Counted from the first letter of the stretch, positions 40,046 to 53,654 are shown. The stretch: DNA of 64,000 bases from Pardosa pseudoannulata (GCA_032207245.1 CM063503.1:109561354-109625353), one strand, 5' to 3'. Translations and numbers: made by a program. The notes: a model not told the origin generated them from the sequence alone.

Positions 40046-42296
40046 CGTAATGTCGAATTGAAATATTATTTCTTATGTTGATATTTGAAAACAGTAAGTA
40101 TCAAGAAGTTACTAATATTTTTTCGACCTTAATTTAAAATTGTAAATATCTAGCATATTTTATAGGTACTATTTAGACTATTTTTAGAGAAACTTATTTT
40201 GTTAAAGTGATGCTCATATTAATAACTATTTGTGAGTGTCAATATAAACACACCGTTACAAATAGCAATCGTTTCACAAATGATTATTATTGGTGATGAT
40301 TATCATAGCAAATGATACGTATCTGTGAAATTATAGAATATTATGTTACATTATAATTTACAAAATCTTCTAGTAATTTACGAATTGGTGTCTAAATTTT
40401 AAAGAACTCCCCAAATGCTTGTTAAAGCATTAAGTTCCTGAATGAATTGAATGTACTATTTTATTTTTCATTCATAAATTATTTGGATAAATTTCCTAAA
40501 ACTATAAATGTTTTTTTTAACGATTTAGTACTTACATGCGTATCTATGCATGTGTATTCTTAATTAAACTGATTTCTGTGAAAGTATTTCCAAAAGTGTA
40601 GGATTGAAATACTAGATACTATAATTACAACAAAATTAAAGTAACAGCACTGTTATTTTATCACTGTGAGAGGAATTAACGTTGATGTTGTTCAGCAGGA
40701 TAGATCCTTTTTATAAAAGCAACATGCTTTGCTTCTGTGTGCACCTATCCAGATAACTTCATCAAGTTTTAATTATCTGTGACACAAAGTCATCTACTCG
40801 TAAAATTGTGTCTAGGGTAAAATACCCTTAGAAACAAATGCATTACGGATCATTTATGGTACATCCGACGTATCACTCAAGCGTAATAATTCTCAGTACT
40901 TGTTTCTCACGAGGGAATGGGTGAGCTTCACTTCCTTTCTAATGTGGAAATATATCCAAAGTAATCGAAAATTTGGAATAACAGCCCTCCTAATTAACTT
41001 TAAACATATCGAGAAAGCTTCCCCTTTCAACTTACGAAAATCTAATTCAACAGTACTGAAACAATTGTTAAAATATGCTCTGTATCAATAAATGTTTAAT
41101 TTACAATCATTAATTTAAATTTGATGCAAGGTGTTAAACTATTAAAACACTTATATAATTACTTTGTGTTGGAAATTTACTTTCATCTGAGGGCTTAGTT
41201 CGCACAAAAACTGTTACGAAGAGTCATGATGCAGTTCTCTTGTAATTTTTTTAACAAATCACTAAATCTTCGTTGAAACAGAAAACGTTGCTTATTTTTC
41301 CTGCAAGTACTTTATTCTGCATTGTGTCTACTATTTAAGCATGTTATTTTCTCACTTTATGTATTTCAAAAAGGCTGAAAATTATAAAAATTATGTATGA
41401 ATAGAACAATTTATTGAGATGAAGTTCGCAATTTTTTCCATTTCTCTTAAAATGACCACTTTAATTATTTAAAATCCTTTTATTAAATAGTTTTACAAGA
41501 GTGATTGATATTCTTATTTTCTTTATAGGGATTTTTGATATTAATTCAATAAAATTATTATAATTCTTTTTAGTTATAAGCTTATATCTCTTTGTTTCAC
41601 TCGTAAAATCCTCGAAAATATTACAAAAAGGACGATAAGCTGGATTACTTTTATAAAACTTATTTATTTAACAGAGGTAATTTCCAAAATTACTTGGAGT
41701 TGTACATTGACTTAATGTTATTTACTTTTCACGTAAAAACCAAATTTTTAAGAATTCTAAAACACTTAAATTTTAGGAAACCAAAGAGTTCGGATTATTA
41801 AAAAAATATTTTTTTATTCGTACTTAAAAATATGAGCTTAAAAATATACAGGATTTACAAATTTATATACTTCATGCTTATTCATTAAGATAAGAGAATG
41901 AAAAGGACAGGAAATTATTCAGGTATTTCAATTTTTCTCGAAATGTGTTTTTTTCATTAATTAGGTACATTCATAAAAATCATTTGAAAATTATTCAATA
42001 GTAGAATTTCAATATTTTAGAAATATATTTTTTCACATTTGCTAGAAAAAATTAAATGTTTTTATAACATCACATTCTTAAATTCACCTACTTTTATAAA
42101 ATTGTATATTCCACTCAATTAGAAGAATTTTAATTGAATTAAATGAAGACATTTTATAACTATTAAAATGTATGTATTTTCCATTAGCATATAAAATTAA
42201 GAACCTTTACTATACACCATTTATGTTATATATGTCTAATTATAATAAATTCTAATTTGATTCTGTATACAATTTGTATCATAAAATATCATCTAG

Positions 42297-42438
42297 CTTA
42301 GACCTCTACGGTGTAATTTTTACTACACTAGGTAATGACACAGGGACCTGATTAAAGTAGATTCCAAACAAATAGGAATTTTCATCTAGCAGTGGCATTC
42401 GAACGAGCGCACTGCATTCTGCCATCGTTCAAGTCATT
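42297..42438 (-). mobile_element. Decayed SINE copy
   Basis: It aligns with the complete SINE through CTACGGTGTAATTTTTACTACAC, GGGACCTGATTAAAG, GATTCCAAAC, GTGGCATTCGAACGAGC and GCCATCGTTCAAG, with an internal deletion between the B box and the 5' end. Old copy without a clear tail. Confidence 0.65.
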
Positions 42439-42744
42439 AAAAAATAAAAATAGTGAATTAGTTTTTTATTATTATTATGATAGACAATTGTGTACTGTAG
42501 AAGTAACAGTGTTTTTCTTAAAAAAAATTTGTTTAAATATAATTTCTTAAGGTTTTCTAAGTGAAACATTTTCACATTTTTCGATGAATAAAATTTCTGA
42601 ATTTTCTTAACTTCTAATAATACATCCTCTAATATTTAAGTCATGTTGTAGAAAAAGAATAAGAGTTAAATTTTACAATAATATATATAATATATTAAGT
42701 AGAATCATAAAGTCAAACTTTGAAAGCGAGGGAAAATTCTTATG

Positions 42745-43345
42745 ATGTTTGGTTGAATGGAATATAAAGTCACTAAAAGAACAACCTGTGCCAATGATAG
42801 AAAGAAACGCAAATATAGAAGAGGTTAAAAAGAAAAAAAGTTTTATAAAGGGGGGAATGGTTGTCTGAAGTTTAAGGCGACTGAATACTAAGAAAGTTTA
42901 TATCGTGCCAAACGAGATACTCAAAACTTTGACAGTGGATCACACTGTAACATTAATCAAAATACATAGAGAAATATAAAAAAATAAACAGATAAAAACC
43001 ACTACAATCATAATATAAAACAGGTCGAAAAAGTTAAACACATACTATAAAGACAAGGTAAAAGTGCTAAATATGGAGATAAAACTAATATCTTTGAGAA
43101 AACTTAAAAGATTGCGATGGGAAGATTCACTAACTATATCTTACCTTGTGATGTTGGGTTATTAAAATGTTTTCTAAGGTGGGGTGTACAAGCACGACAC
43201 TCGGTGAGGAAGTGTTTCTCAGATATAAGATTATTATAGGGCTGACACATCGAGGATATTCGCCGAAGATGAGGTGGCGATGAGTAAAACGGGTGTGACC
43301 AATTCAGAGACGTATTAAAAAGTAACATCCAATTTTCTGGAAGAT
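42745..43345 (-). mobile_element. Minus-strand LINE 3'-end remnants (two pieces)
   Basis: Two LINE 3' ends in minus orientation. One ends near 42752 (the minus strand reads ATTGGCACAGG...CCATTCAACC). Another ends near 42868 (CGTGCCTT-like terminal hairpin decayed). The second extends up to 43330 and retains the ORF2 C-terminus. There the minus strand gives NWSHPFYSSPPHLR in one frame and an EKHFLTECRAC knuckle end in the same region. Heavily decayed. Confidence 0.65.
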
Positions 43346-43660
43346 TAAAAAGGCCGCTGAATGATTTTCAGTTTTATTTAATAAAATTTATTCACCAAAA
43401 ACTCTTCCCAAGAAGCTTGTCATTTTTTCTAAAGGAAACCAAAAATATTTATGGGGTTACCCCATCCAGAAAAATGTTATAAATATGTAAATCTAAATGT
43501 CATGCAAAAGGACAATGATGCAATAAGTAGAAAAGAGAATAATGAGATATTTTATAATGGACTGACTATTTCAGATGAAATATAAACAGAAGTAACCAAG
43601 GTAAAGTCAAGTCGTTATGGGATCGACAGTAAAACGGCCATGGCATAGGCATAGAGGGAT

Positions 43661-43773
43661 TGGTTTGGTTTGGAGTGCTACGGTCTACATTTTGCAACAC
43701 GAGGGCTAATGAGACCGGGGCCTACAGCTTAAAGCCGATTCCGAACTGCTACGAACATCCATGCCACTGTGGG
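43661..43773 (-). mobile_element. 5'-truncated SINE with 15-bp target-site duplication
   Basis: The tail (TTGGTTTGGTTTGG on the + strand) begins at 43661. The body matches the complete SINE down to CACTGTGGG, where the B box would start. It is flanked by ATAGGCATAGAGGGA at 43645-43659 and 43774-43788, a perfect duplication. The tRNA head is missing, so it is a truncated insertion and not transcribable by its own promoter. Confidence 0.88.
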
Positions 43774-43815
43774 ATAGGCATAGAGGGAATAAACAGGGTT
43801 ATCATCCGATAAGAG

Positions 43816-45010
43816 TTATTTAGGCGTCTCTAGAGTTTGGCTTATTCGAAGTTGAGGGATAATAGCATCCGACTTCCGATGAGTTAAAACTTCCGATTCA
43901 ATAATCACTGGTTTGATTCTATAAAATCTCTTTTTCAACTGCTGGTTCCAGAATAATTGACAGATTTGCCTGTACAGCTGTTTTTTTTGGTCACGTTTAA
44001 GAGTTAAAGGAGCCAAAATGTTTAGAGTGTTATTTGTTTTTTGGGCGACGTTGTAAGGGAGCTGATTCCTGTCGCTACCTGTGACTTGTGAGGCAAAAAA
44101 AAAACAATTAAACAGCTTGAGGAACAACGTGTGCTTGAGTTAAAATTTATCTAATAACAAAGTTTACAGAGTATTTCATTTTCTGAGCAAAGAATATGTG
44201 AAGATTGTATATGACATTGTAGATCTTTGATTAATTTAAATGTCTTAAAAGTGATGTAATTTTGCTAGGTTAAGTTTCCAACGAAAGATCAGGGTTAATA
44301 GTAGTTTTGTTTCATTATGTTTAAGGAGTGATCCGCAGATCAAGATGTTTGTATTACACAACGATGAAACTCTGTCGGTACACCAACAGAGTACATTATC
44401 CCACATATACCTTCACAACCGATTTTACCTAGCCAAAGATCATATTCCCCATCCAACCCATACTCTATTATCCACAGGGTATAATTTATTGTGCAATCAT
44501 GGACGCCTTCAAACCCTTTAAGACACATGGCTCGTTCAGATGTATTAAGACACCTTTCTGCGAGCCCAACAAATGACTTTTGAGAGGAAAATTTCCCAAC
44601 ATGAATGAAACGTTGGGAAAGGCGCATTACCACTACAGAAGAATATTTTAATGTGGTGGTAGTTAAAATGATATAAAATTAGAATTATATATTTAACAAA
44701 TCAAATATATAATCAAATATGTTTTGTCCTGTGACTAGACATGCAATAGAAGGTGATGTTGTATTCCCACTAAAAGGGACTAGAATTTAAGAATATTATA
44801 TCTATGGTCTGCGAGGAGTTATATTGAGTTCATGAACTTTCCAAAAAAATTATGGCAATCTGAGTGTAAATAGTAAATCAATTTTCTCTTTGTTGAGGTA
44901 TGAAGGTGTCTGTGATAAAAGTAAAGGAGGATAGGTGCTGAAACTCAATATGTCACTCTTGCAGAAACTGTTGCCAAACCATCAAGGCCGTTAGTTTTGT
45001 TTTCGTAGGT
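43816..45010 (-). pseudogene. Decayed minus-strand LINE ORF2 remnant (RNase H region)
   Basis: At about 43820-44000 the minus strand reads KKQLYRQICQLFWNQQLKK, RFYRIKPVI, THRKSDAIIPQLRI, matching the linker and R-x-D-V-x-x-x-R-L-R-I region after RNase H. Near 44985 it gives IYTYENKTNGLDGLATVSA, like a decayed YTDGSKT..VGLA start of RNase H. A 97-codon minus-strand ORF between them (44340-44633, GLDGEYDLWLGKIGCEG) is not recognised and may be a separate insertion. The assignment of the ends is tentative. Confidence 0.5.
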
Positions 45011-47340
45011 ATAGATGTTAATGCTGTTTGAAAATAAAATTACATGTAGTTAATTCTAAAATCAGAAAACCACAGGAAGAGTACGTCGTAACACACGTTG
45101 CAAATTGGAACAAAAGGGGACAGTAGTGATTACATTTTAGTAAAGTAGGGGAAATTTAAAAAAAAATATTTAAGACAGTTTTATAGTTGTAAAATTATAA
45201 GGGATTTTAAATTGAAAAAACTACAGATTTCGTTAATGGTATTATAAATACATTATTTCGTAAGAAATGCATATTTAATTAATAAAACTTTTGTCGAACT
45301 AATTTATTTGAAATATTTATGTCAGTTTCAGTGATAGTTTTCTACTGACAAAATTCCGAAACATACATAAATTTTCTAATCATGTATTTATTTTATTTTC
45401 TCTAATGGAAATTAACATCATATGCCTTAACAGAAACGTCATTTAACGAGAACACAAGAGAACAATTTCTAATGCCATTTGCCATTTCTGCTACTTAAGA
45501 TAATTTGCCTTAACTCCATTACGCAAAATTAGTAAACCGCAAATGGGTGTATGTTATTACTATGCATGTTAAAGCAATATATATTGTCATTCGAAAGGGT
45601 GAAAATAAAGTACACTTATTTGACATGGATAATAAACACAGATTTATCTCGATTTCAGATAATATATTAGCAAAACTAAGGATTGAATGGCCTTTAGGTA
45701 TGCTATACAATCCTTTTAATCATTTATTGTCCAGTATAGAGAAATTCCGTTATTGCTTAATTATTCGCCCGATTTCGAACCCAATTTATATATTCTCTTT
45801 CGTCTCACTCAGCAAATTCATTTATATTTCCCCTGGAAGATCAAATCATGAATCATGGGCCAATAATATATATATATATATATAAGCACAAGAAAAGAAA
45901 TAGAATGTGATAATTAGACTGCCTAATAATGACGATAGTAGAGGTTTGAAAATTAAAGACACTGATAAAAGCTAATGAATTTGTTGCATAGTAATTTATA
46001 TTAAGAATTTAATTTTAGAATTTAAATGCTAAGTCTTTTACACAAATTTCAGCTATAAACATTCACGTGATTATTATTTGTTTATTATGGTTTAAATTCA
46101 CTGCTAAAATTGCTAGATAACTAATTTTAGTTCTGGCTTTTAGAATATGACGGGTTTCTACATGATATTTACGAAAGATTATTTGTTTAGTATCAAAAAT
46201 CTATCTTTTGCTATGACTAGTTTGAAGTGACTGCTAAAATTAAGAGCATGGTAGTAACTCTAATTCTAGTTAGAGATTATTAAAACCTCAATGATTTCAA
46301 ACTAAAACATATTTAACAATGCTAACATCATGGTTGGGTTTTCTAATGCATTTGAAACATCATACCTTTACTCGGCATTTGTTTCTGTTATAAAGATTTT
46401 TTATTTTTCTAAACTTTGTAAACATGATTTTGTCTGAAATATCATGGTTAATCTATGCATGGTTAAATGTATGTATATTTGTAGTAATCTTCCACTATTA
46501 TCTATACTTTTTATTTTAAATTTTATTCTCATTAGAGTTGAAAGCTTTCTAATAAAAATTATACACGTTTCGAAATTCAAAGATGTATATTCTAAATAAA
46601 AGGAGTAATATGATTTATCACTGTTAAAAACATATCGCGTCTCAAAATTTAAACACTTAAAATGTGAGGAAAAACATAAAAGATATCGGGAAAATACGTT
46701 ATAGGTAAAATTTTGTATTCTTTGAAAATGTATGATAAATTTTATCTTTTACATATTTTTGTGCTTACAAATATTAGACTTGTCTTTATTAGAATTTTCA
46801 TTAAATATTGGAATTAATATTGTTAAAACATTACAAAACAATAATTCTTTTGTTTCCTTCATTTGACTTACACTTTAAAGTAATTTAACCGCATAAATGA
46901 AATAAAATGGAGCAAATAGAAGTAATAGTCATTCTTGAGAACATTGCACTCATTTTTTTCTTTTATTTAAGCAATTTAAAATTAATAAAATTTCCCACGT
47001 AGTTTATCAAATTTATTTTTTGGTATTCTTTATAAAAATATCTTAAATAATTTATCAAAGATTTTCAAAAAAAATTTTTAAATATTCTGATTAACTCTGA
47101 GAAACATTTTCTTTCCTTAAAAAGCAAATATTTTAAACTTACCTACTTAAACACACTTTTTAATCATTTAAAAGTTAGGAAATAATATTAAAGAGTCGTA
47201 TTTAGTTGCTTTCATCTATCGAAATCCCTAACATTTCTACAATTTTTTAAAATAATTTCAAGATCATTTTAAAACAAGTTAAATAACTAATTATTAATGA
47301 ACACTAAAATGACTGATAGAACTTAAATATACACATACGC

Positions 47341-47365
47341 ACACACACACACACACACACACACA
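47341..47365. repeat. (AC)n microsatellite
   Basis: Twelve uninterrupted AC units, with a short imperfect ACACATACGC lead-in. Confidence 0.95.
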
Positions 47366-48606
47366 ATAAAGCTAAATTTTCTTTATATTAAAAATAGATT
47401 ACGCATGCAATTTTAATACTAAATTAATTCGTTCACTCAGTTTAAAAAAATAAAGAAATGCTTATTAAATTTTAATTTTCTGATATTGATTCGTATTTGA
47501 ATGTAATCTACAGAGTTTTGAATAAAATTTAAATATTTTCACTCTGCAAGAATAAAACTTTATGTATCCTAACGGTTAAAACACAATTTGCATCATCTAT
47601 ATAGGAGTAGAAAAATATTAAAGCGCCAGACATTAGATAAAAGTACAGCGCGAGCAACTTAAGGTGCGATAAAAATAAGTTTTACATATAAACTTTCAAG
47701 TGTTATACAAATAAATAGTTAGTTGAAGTTTAATCTAAACTCTATTTTCAGAAAAAAATTGTAAAAACTGTTAACTACTAAGATGCAGATATGTTTACGA
47801 AAACAAAATGTAAAAATACTTTAAAAATAGACAAACAAAATATATACAAACTATAAATGCAAACTAGAAATTGAAAATATTTTCAGCTAATAAAATGAGA
47901 AATTTTAATAATTTGTAGTCAAAGCACACACACGCAGATATATCAATTATATAAGAAAATTAGTTTGTAATTTATAAGTTGAAAAATTGTGGCAGAAAAT
48001 AAAATTTTTAAATTTTATTTTTCAAATATAACAGAATTTTATAATTTGGAGAGAATGGAAGAAATATTATTGAAAAAATATTATTAAAAATATTCTTAAT
48101 ATTTTCCTAATGAAAGCTGTAAACAGTTTTCGTTGAGAATATATTCTATTAATCTTTCTTTCTAATTTTTCTCTTTGTCATTTGTTATTTTATATACCTG
48201 AGGTACGGTAAAACATACATCAAATAAAAAAATCTTTCCCACGAAAGAGCAATTCAAATACAATCCTATTTAGTTCTCAATTAATGAGACGGAATATTTA
48301 TGCAGTCCATTAGATGGGAATGAAAAAATAATACGGAGGGAACTAATGCAAGCAAAGAAAAATTTTCCCCACTCCACAAAGGACAAACTACGAGCTTCCA
48401 CCACAGAGACACCAAGTGTTTGTATTCATGCCTACATTTGCTCGTCCCTAGACAATATCATCTAAGAGATGTTTGGCAGTGGTTTACTTTGGCGATATCT
48501 GATGTTACAGTTTAAAATTGAAGTTATTCCGTTCTAAACAGTTACCAAAATTTGTTATCTTTTGTCCTTCAGGAGATTAAAAACATATTTAGAGTGAGTG
48601 TCCCTT

Positions 48607-48861
48607 TTAACCCTCTAAGCAGTTCGCACGTACAATTCCGCCAAGCCGATATATGACGTCAAAGCGGTTGTCACATACAATTTTCGACCTCCAAATACGT
48701 CCTGAAAATGGATGTAATGTACATTTCTGCCAGTGTTTTCCCCCATGGAGTTTTGAGGTAGGAAGGTCCGGTCGATAGTTTAGGAACTGCACCCCTCTTT
48801 GACATTTGTTGAGGGATGCACCCCTACTCCCTGAAGCACAAAGACGCTGATAGCTTTTCAT
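48607..48861 (-). other. Unrecognised 84-codon ORF in a GC-richer island
   Basis: The minus strand is open for 84 codons (MKSYQRLCASGSRGASLNKC...). The island 48600-48860 is clearly less AT-rich than its surroundings and starts with TTAACCCTCTAAGCAG on the + strand. That looks like a transposon end, but I found no matching inverted repeat. No family recognised; the Cys/His and Arg content gives no clear motif. Confidence 0.3.
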
Positions 48862-49214
48862 GGCTTTTACAAATCTCTATTTCGAAGTATTTCGTTTGCG
48901 ATAACAGATGTATCTCTAATTGCACCACTTAAATATCTTGAATAACTTTCTTAAAAATATATAAAAAATTCTCTTAAAGAATATTTCTATTTGTACTTTT
49001 AGAATCCATTATTTCTTATGGGATGATCTTCGAGACTTGACGAGCTTTATGTGTATTAAAAATTAACACTTTATAGTATCTATCTATCTCTATATTTATA
49101 ACCGGAAGTAAAGGGACAATAACGAAGGTGGGTTTCCCGTATTCCATTCTAGTCGACAAAAGAGTGAAGTAAAAAATCATAGAACGCTTTGGCCACTGAC
49201 ACAATAAACCTTTA

Positions 49215-49400
49215 GGGTATTTTTTGGAGGGTTAATGGTACAATATCCAAAAGGTGACAAATTGCGCCAAACATATGGTAAAAATATGCAATAAAACAAG
49301 CAATGTTTTATCTGAAATTAGAGAAAAAAAAGGGGGAAAACACAACAGTGACAACGATATAAAAGGTTGTATAAACAGTCTTTAGATGCGCAATTTGATT
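49215..49400 (-). mobile_element. Minus-strand LINE 3' UTR fragment (subfamily E-like)
   Basis: The minus strand ends with GTTTGGCGCAATTTGTCACC..GGATATTGTACCATTAACCC, the terminal hairpin type of element E (TGGCGC), preceded by T-rich 3' UTR similar to 60425-60640. Only the 3' UTR is present. Confidence 0.65.
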
Positions 49401-49894
49401 GAGCTTAATATTTCAATACCTTCAACCAAATTATTTTAAATGTTATTTATATGGTTTGCTAATAACCGATTTGTTTTTTCTAGCCTTTTTGTTTGAATAA
49501 TCCGAAGAATATTTTACTTCTTGTTCGCAAATGTTCTAAAGGATTATTCTTAAATTATTTATTAAGTTACATTTTGTTATTCTTAATCTTTTCACATGTT
49601 TTCTTAATCATTATTTTCTAACATTTTTATTTGATAAATATTGGTAAGAATTTTATTATTTTTTCTTCAGCAGATGTGCTTCTGTCAACATACGTTTTAA
49701 TTTGTTGAGCTACATTTTGTTATTATTGTTATTTCAATAATTACTTTTAAATTATTTTTTCCTTTTAACTGCTTTCTAAAGAATTTTTTAGGATTATAAT
49801 GCAGGGAATATTAATTTATAATTTTTTCTGATGATGTCTGTGCTGTATTAAGACATTTATTTTTTTATTACACTTATAATGTATTTCTTTTACC

Positions 49895-51545
49895 ATAGAG
49901 TTGATGCGTTTGATACGGTTAAATGGAATATTTAGTAGAGAAAAACTCAGTTATTTGAATATTCCTGATTATTTGAAATCATGTATAAATTCTTTTATTA
50001 ACGATAGGAAAGCTATCAGTGGCAATTATGAAACTACTTATAATAATGGAATCCCTCAGGGGTCTAGTTTGGGACCAAAACTCTGGTTACTAGTTATTAA
50101 TGATTTACTAATGGAAAATGATAATTGTATAATTCAGGCTTATGCGGATGACCTTTGCATACTGATTAAAGCAAGGGTTCAAACGCACTTTAGGGAGATT
50201 TTTCAGCCTATAGCTGTGAGGATAAGTGAATGGATAGCCAATTGCGGACTTGAAATTAGCGAAGATGAATGCATATACACACTTATCAAGTTTGGAAGGA
50301 ACATTAGGTCTTATCCTTATATTAGAATTGGTGACGTTAAAATAAAGTATAGGAAGGAAGTACAGTACTTAGGTGTAATTATTGATAACAAAATTACATG
50401 GACCAAACATTTACACTATTTGAAAGAGAAGATCCTTAGCCAGATGGTTAGGCTAAACGGCATTAGTCGTATTAAATGGGGTATCAACGCTAAAAACCTC
50501 AAAGGAATTTATAATAATATTTTTGAGAAACAAATTATTTATGGTACCGAGATCTGGTACAAAGGTACCGTTAGGGTACATAACCTTCTTAGTTCTATAC
50601 AGAGAATTATTCTCTTAAAGATCACTACAGTCTACAGCACCGCTCCTATTTCGGCTTTGCAGGTGCTTATTGGCATAGTTCCCATTGAACTTATTTGTGA
50701 GGAAAAACAAATATTATTTAATTTAAAATATAATAAGAATGAAATTGTATTAGATAACGATATTATATTATACAACGATGTCGATTGGGATTACCTTTAC
50801 AATTATCCCCCTTGGAAGGCGTACAGTATAAAATGGAAGAAGTCCGACCTAGAGATAGAGAGATCAATGATATATACCGATGGATCCAGGTTAAACAGGC
50901 AGGGTTTGCATTTATTGTTATTTTCGATAATATGGTGAAACAGAGGATGCTATAAAGTTAGTAGTAATTGTACAGTCTCTAAAACTGAGCTTTTGCCAAT
51001 TTCCAAAGCTATAGATTATATACAAATATATAATTTAGATAACGTATACATTAGAACAGATTCCCTTTCCGCTTTGCAGGCTATTGGTAGTGAAACAAAT
51101 AATATTCTTATTAATGATACAAGAATGAAAATTAGAAACATAGGTTCGAAAATAAATTTGGAATGGGTCAAGACCCATGTGGGTGAGACATATAACGAAG
51201 TGCTCGATGTCTTAGCCAAGGAAGCAACAAATACAGATTTCGTCGATATTGAAGTAAAGTGGACATATCAGCAAATCAAGAAGATGGTGCACACCCATAC
51301 ATTAAAGAAATGGCAAGACAACTGGACTGAAGGCGCTACTGGTAGAAAAACTTATGATTTCTTTCCTAAAATTAGCGAAAGAAGACTTGAGGGGAATTTT
51401 TATAAAACCTGGCTCCTCTTCCTACACTGAGGAAATCCGATTCACACTTACTCCAACATGTGCAGATGTTTTCCCTTGTTTGAATAACTTAACCAATATT
51501 TTCTCACATTTTTCCACATATTGCAAAACCTGCTTAAATTTTGGG
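49895..51545 (+). pseudogene. R1-like LINE ORF2, truncated at RT motif A, one frameshift
   Basis: A different LINE group. It begins with RVDAFDTVKWNI, RT motif A, so the endonuclease and first half of RT are missing. NGIPQGSSLGPKLWLLVINDLL (motif B) is followed by AYADDLCIL, the YADD catalytic centre, and YLGVIIDNKITWTKHL. The RNase H domain starts at YTDGSRLNRQG. A frameshift near 50930 follows, then RTDSLSALQAIG, WVKTHVG and LAKEAT (the Asp of this last motif is replaced). The end near CADVFPCLNN resembles a lost knuckle. The PQGSSLGPKLW style fits R1-group LINEs and not the A-E superfamily, which has VPQGSVLSVTLF. Confidence 0.85.
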
Positions 51546-52193
51546 TAGTAATGTTAGAGTAAAATCAATTTACCTGGGAAAACTGTTAAGTTTTGGGCAG
51601 ACCATAAGTTTATTTATGAAGTATAGCTCTCCAACTCTTTCTCCTTTCTATATAAAAACCAACCCCTTATGCACCCCTAAAAAACTTTATCCTCATCTGA
51701 TCAGTTTAGATTAAGAATGACAAAGGACCTTTTGTTTGGTAATTGGATGGTTCAAGATTTCAGGAAAAATCTAGCAGATTCGAGAGGCTTATAGAAAAAT
51801 GCTAGGATAAAGCATTTGAGAGTTTAGGGCTTTTTACGAGATTCTTGAAAATTTCCTTGTTGTTTACCCTTGTTTTATAACAATTGTGGATCATTGTCTA
51901 GTTTATTTAGGGTGGTTGACAACGTAGCTGTAGGAAATATTTTAGCTTACATATAATGTGAATTAGTTTGTTGTCAATTTTTGACAGTGTTTGTAATGTT
52001 TGTGAACTATTTTAACAGTTTCTAGAATATATCCGCACCATAACAATTGATTTTAATGAATAGCTGCATTTAATTAAGGTGTTTGTAAAAAAAGATGTAT
52101 GGTTGCAAAGAAATTTTAAACGGATTTTAAATGCCCTCTACACATGCCATTACTTTCAACGTTGTTCGATCCAAGGTAGTTAAAAATTGTTAC
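51546..52193. other. AT-rich non-coding DNA after the R1-like LINE
   Basis: The first 200 bp may be the decayed end of the R1-like element. I cannot delimit it, and no tail is clear. Nothing else is seen. Confidence 0.5.
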
Positions 52194-52197
52194 TTAA

Positions 52198-52689
52198 CAC
52201 GTTGATTGCCATGGAGGTCACCTGTGACCGGCACTCGACTTGACTACAGAGCCGTGGAGGCCACCAGTGACAGGTGACTTAGCAACCCCATAAACATAAT
52301 TATAGTTATAATTATATAGTATAATCTGTGCATATTGCGATGAACCAGAATGAAATATTAAAGGTAAAAAAAAGTGAATCATCGCAATCGGAGCAATATG
52401 TCACGACATTTAGTCAAATTCTTTGCTCTAGTTCTTCCTGGCTGCTTTGAATGCAAAAGAATGAGAGTAATCCCTTAGCAATCGAAGCATGATTGCTAAG
52501 AACAATCGTAACAATTGCTTACCTCGCCGTGGAAGTCACTGGTGACCCCTACCAGGAAAACTGCTTCAAGCATGATTTTATAACTCATTTTATGAGCTGC
52601 AAATAATGTTGCAGAATATACGTCTCATAATGAAAAGTTCACGTCGGAGATTTGGGCAAAACATCGAAAATGCATCGGCAGTCAACGTG
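52198..52689. mobile_element. piggyBac-type MITE (492 bp)
   Basis: Terminal inverted repeats CACGTTGATTGCC (52198-52210) and GGCAGTCAACGTG (52677-52689) match at 12 of 13 positions. Flanks are TTAA (52194-52197) and TTAT (52690-52693), close to a TTAA target duplication. Three internal repeats with the core TGGAGGTCACCTGTGAC / TGGAGGCCACCAGTGAC / TGGAAGTCACTGGTGAC lie at 52215, 52255 and 52531. No coding capacity. The family assignment rests on the TTAA and the repeat ends. Confidence 0.75.
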
Positions 52690-52693
52690 TTAT

Positions 52694-53640
52694 TGATAAT
52701 TCTGTGTATGCCTTTGTAATGGCATATCCATGTAACAGAACTCATGTCATGCATTTATTTATATGTAATATCAGCAGAATATATTTAAAATTAGTCAAAA
52801 TTTTAATGGAATCTTTGATATTAAAAATATTACCAAGTAAAACAGTGACTTCAGTAAAAGATTTTATACATTTTTGTTTAGGGTAATAAGCAATGATTCC
52901 TATTCAATTATCTTAATCCTCGTGACATTTACGGAAGGAAATTTCCAAAAGGATTGGGTAAAAGAACACTTTAAAACAAAAGAATTTTAGGTAAAAATGT
53001 ATTTTCCTTGATCACGCGTTTATGTACGTTTTAAAAGATAATAACATCCGTTATAATTTCTCTAAACACTAAAATAAGTTTGTATCTTTAAGATTTTATA
53101 TTTCTTAATATTCAAAAACAATAGTCTGTATACTACATCAAACATTTACTATTTTAATGAATTATAATTTTTCGCATCTATTTTCCTTGTATCTCCTTTA
53201 CTTAATAAAAATTATTCATAAATTAAAGTATATTGAATAAGATTAACTTTGAAAATTTCTCTGGAGCTTATCTTTAGAATTAACTCAGTTTCCTTAGATC
53301 CTTATAACTTAAAAATAATCCTTTAAGCTATTTTTTATATAATAGGTTTACGAACTGATGCATGTTCTGCTGGGAGCACATCTTTTTAATTTAGTGTTCT
53401 GTAGATTCATCATTCTTGGAGAATTTCTTTAATCCAAAGGAAGTTGACTTAAGATAAAAAAATATTCTATCACATAAAGCTTGAATTTTTTTAAGTGGGC
53501 AGTTTTTAATTCTAACCGAATTTTCTAATCAACACACATAGTGTTAAGATTTAAGAAATATTTTATCCTAAAATCAGATTTATTTATCTCATTGTTTATT
53601 GCATGTTTCTGAATTTTAGCACATTTTATATATGGCACAC
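52694..53640. other. AT-rich non-coding DNA
   Basis: No recognisable feature in about 950 bp; the longest ORF is 60 codons and starts in the MITE flank. Confidence 0.6.
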
Positions 53641-53654
53641 TTAGAAAGTAATCG

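Larger units (their letters stand above)
35035..42296. other. AT-rich non-coding DNA
   Basis: About 7.3 kb, strongly AT-rich. No long ORF and no recognisable exon. Separate entries list what stands out: a perfect hairpin, a poly(A) run, a SINE tail and a diverged direct duplication. The rest shows nothing I can name. Confidence 0.7.
45011..49214. other. AT-rich non-coding DNA
   Basis: About 4.2 kb with simple repeats (TA-rich 45866-45885, CA 47341-47365) and no gene I can support. A minus-strand ORF at 48607-48861 is listed separately. Confidence 0.65.

Noticed and set aside
44340..44633. 97-codon minus-strand ORF as a host exon
   Set aside because: A pyrimidine tract and TAG precede the ATG, but it lies within LINE-like remnants, has no recognisable motif and no donor or neighbouring exon.
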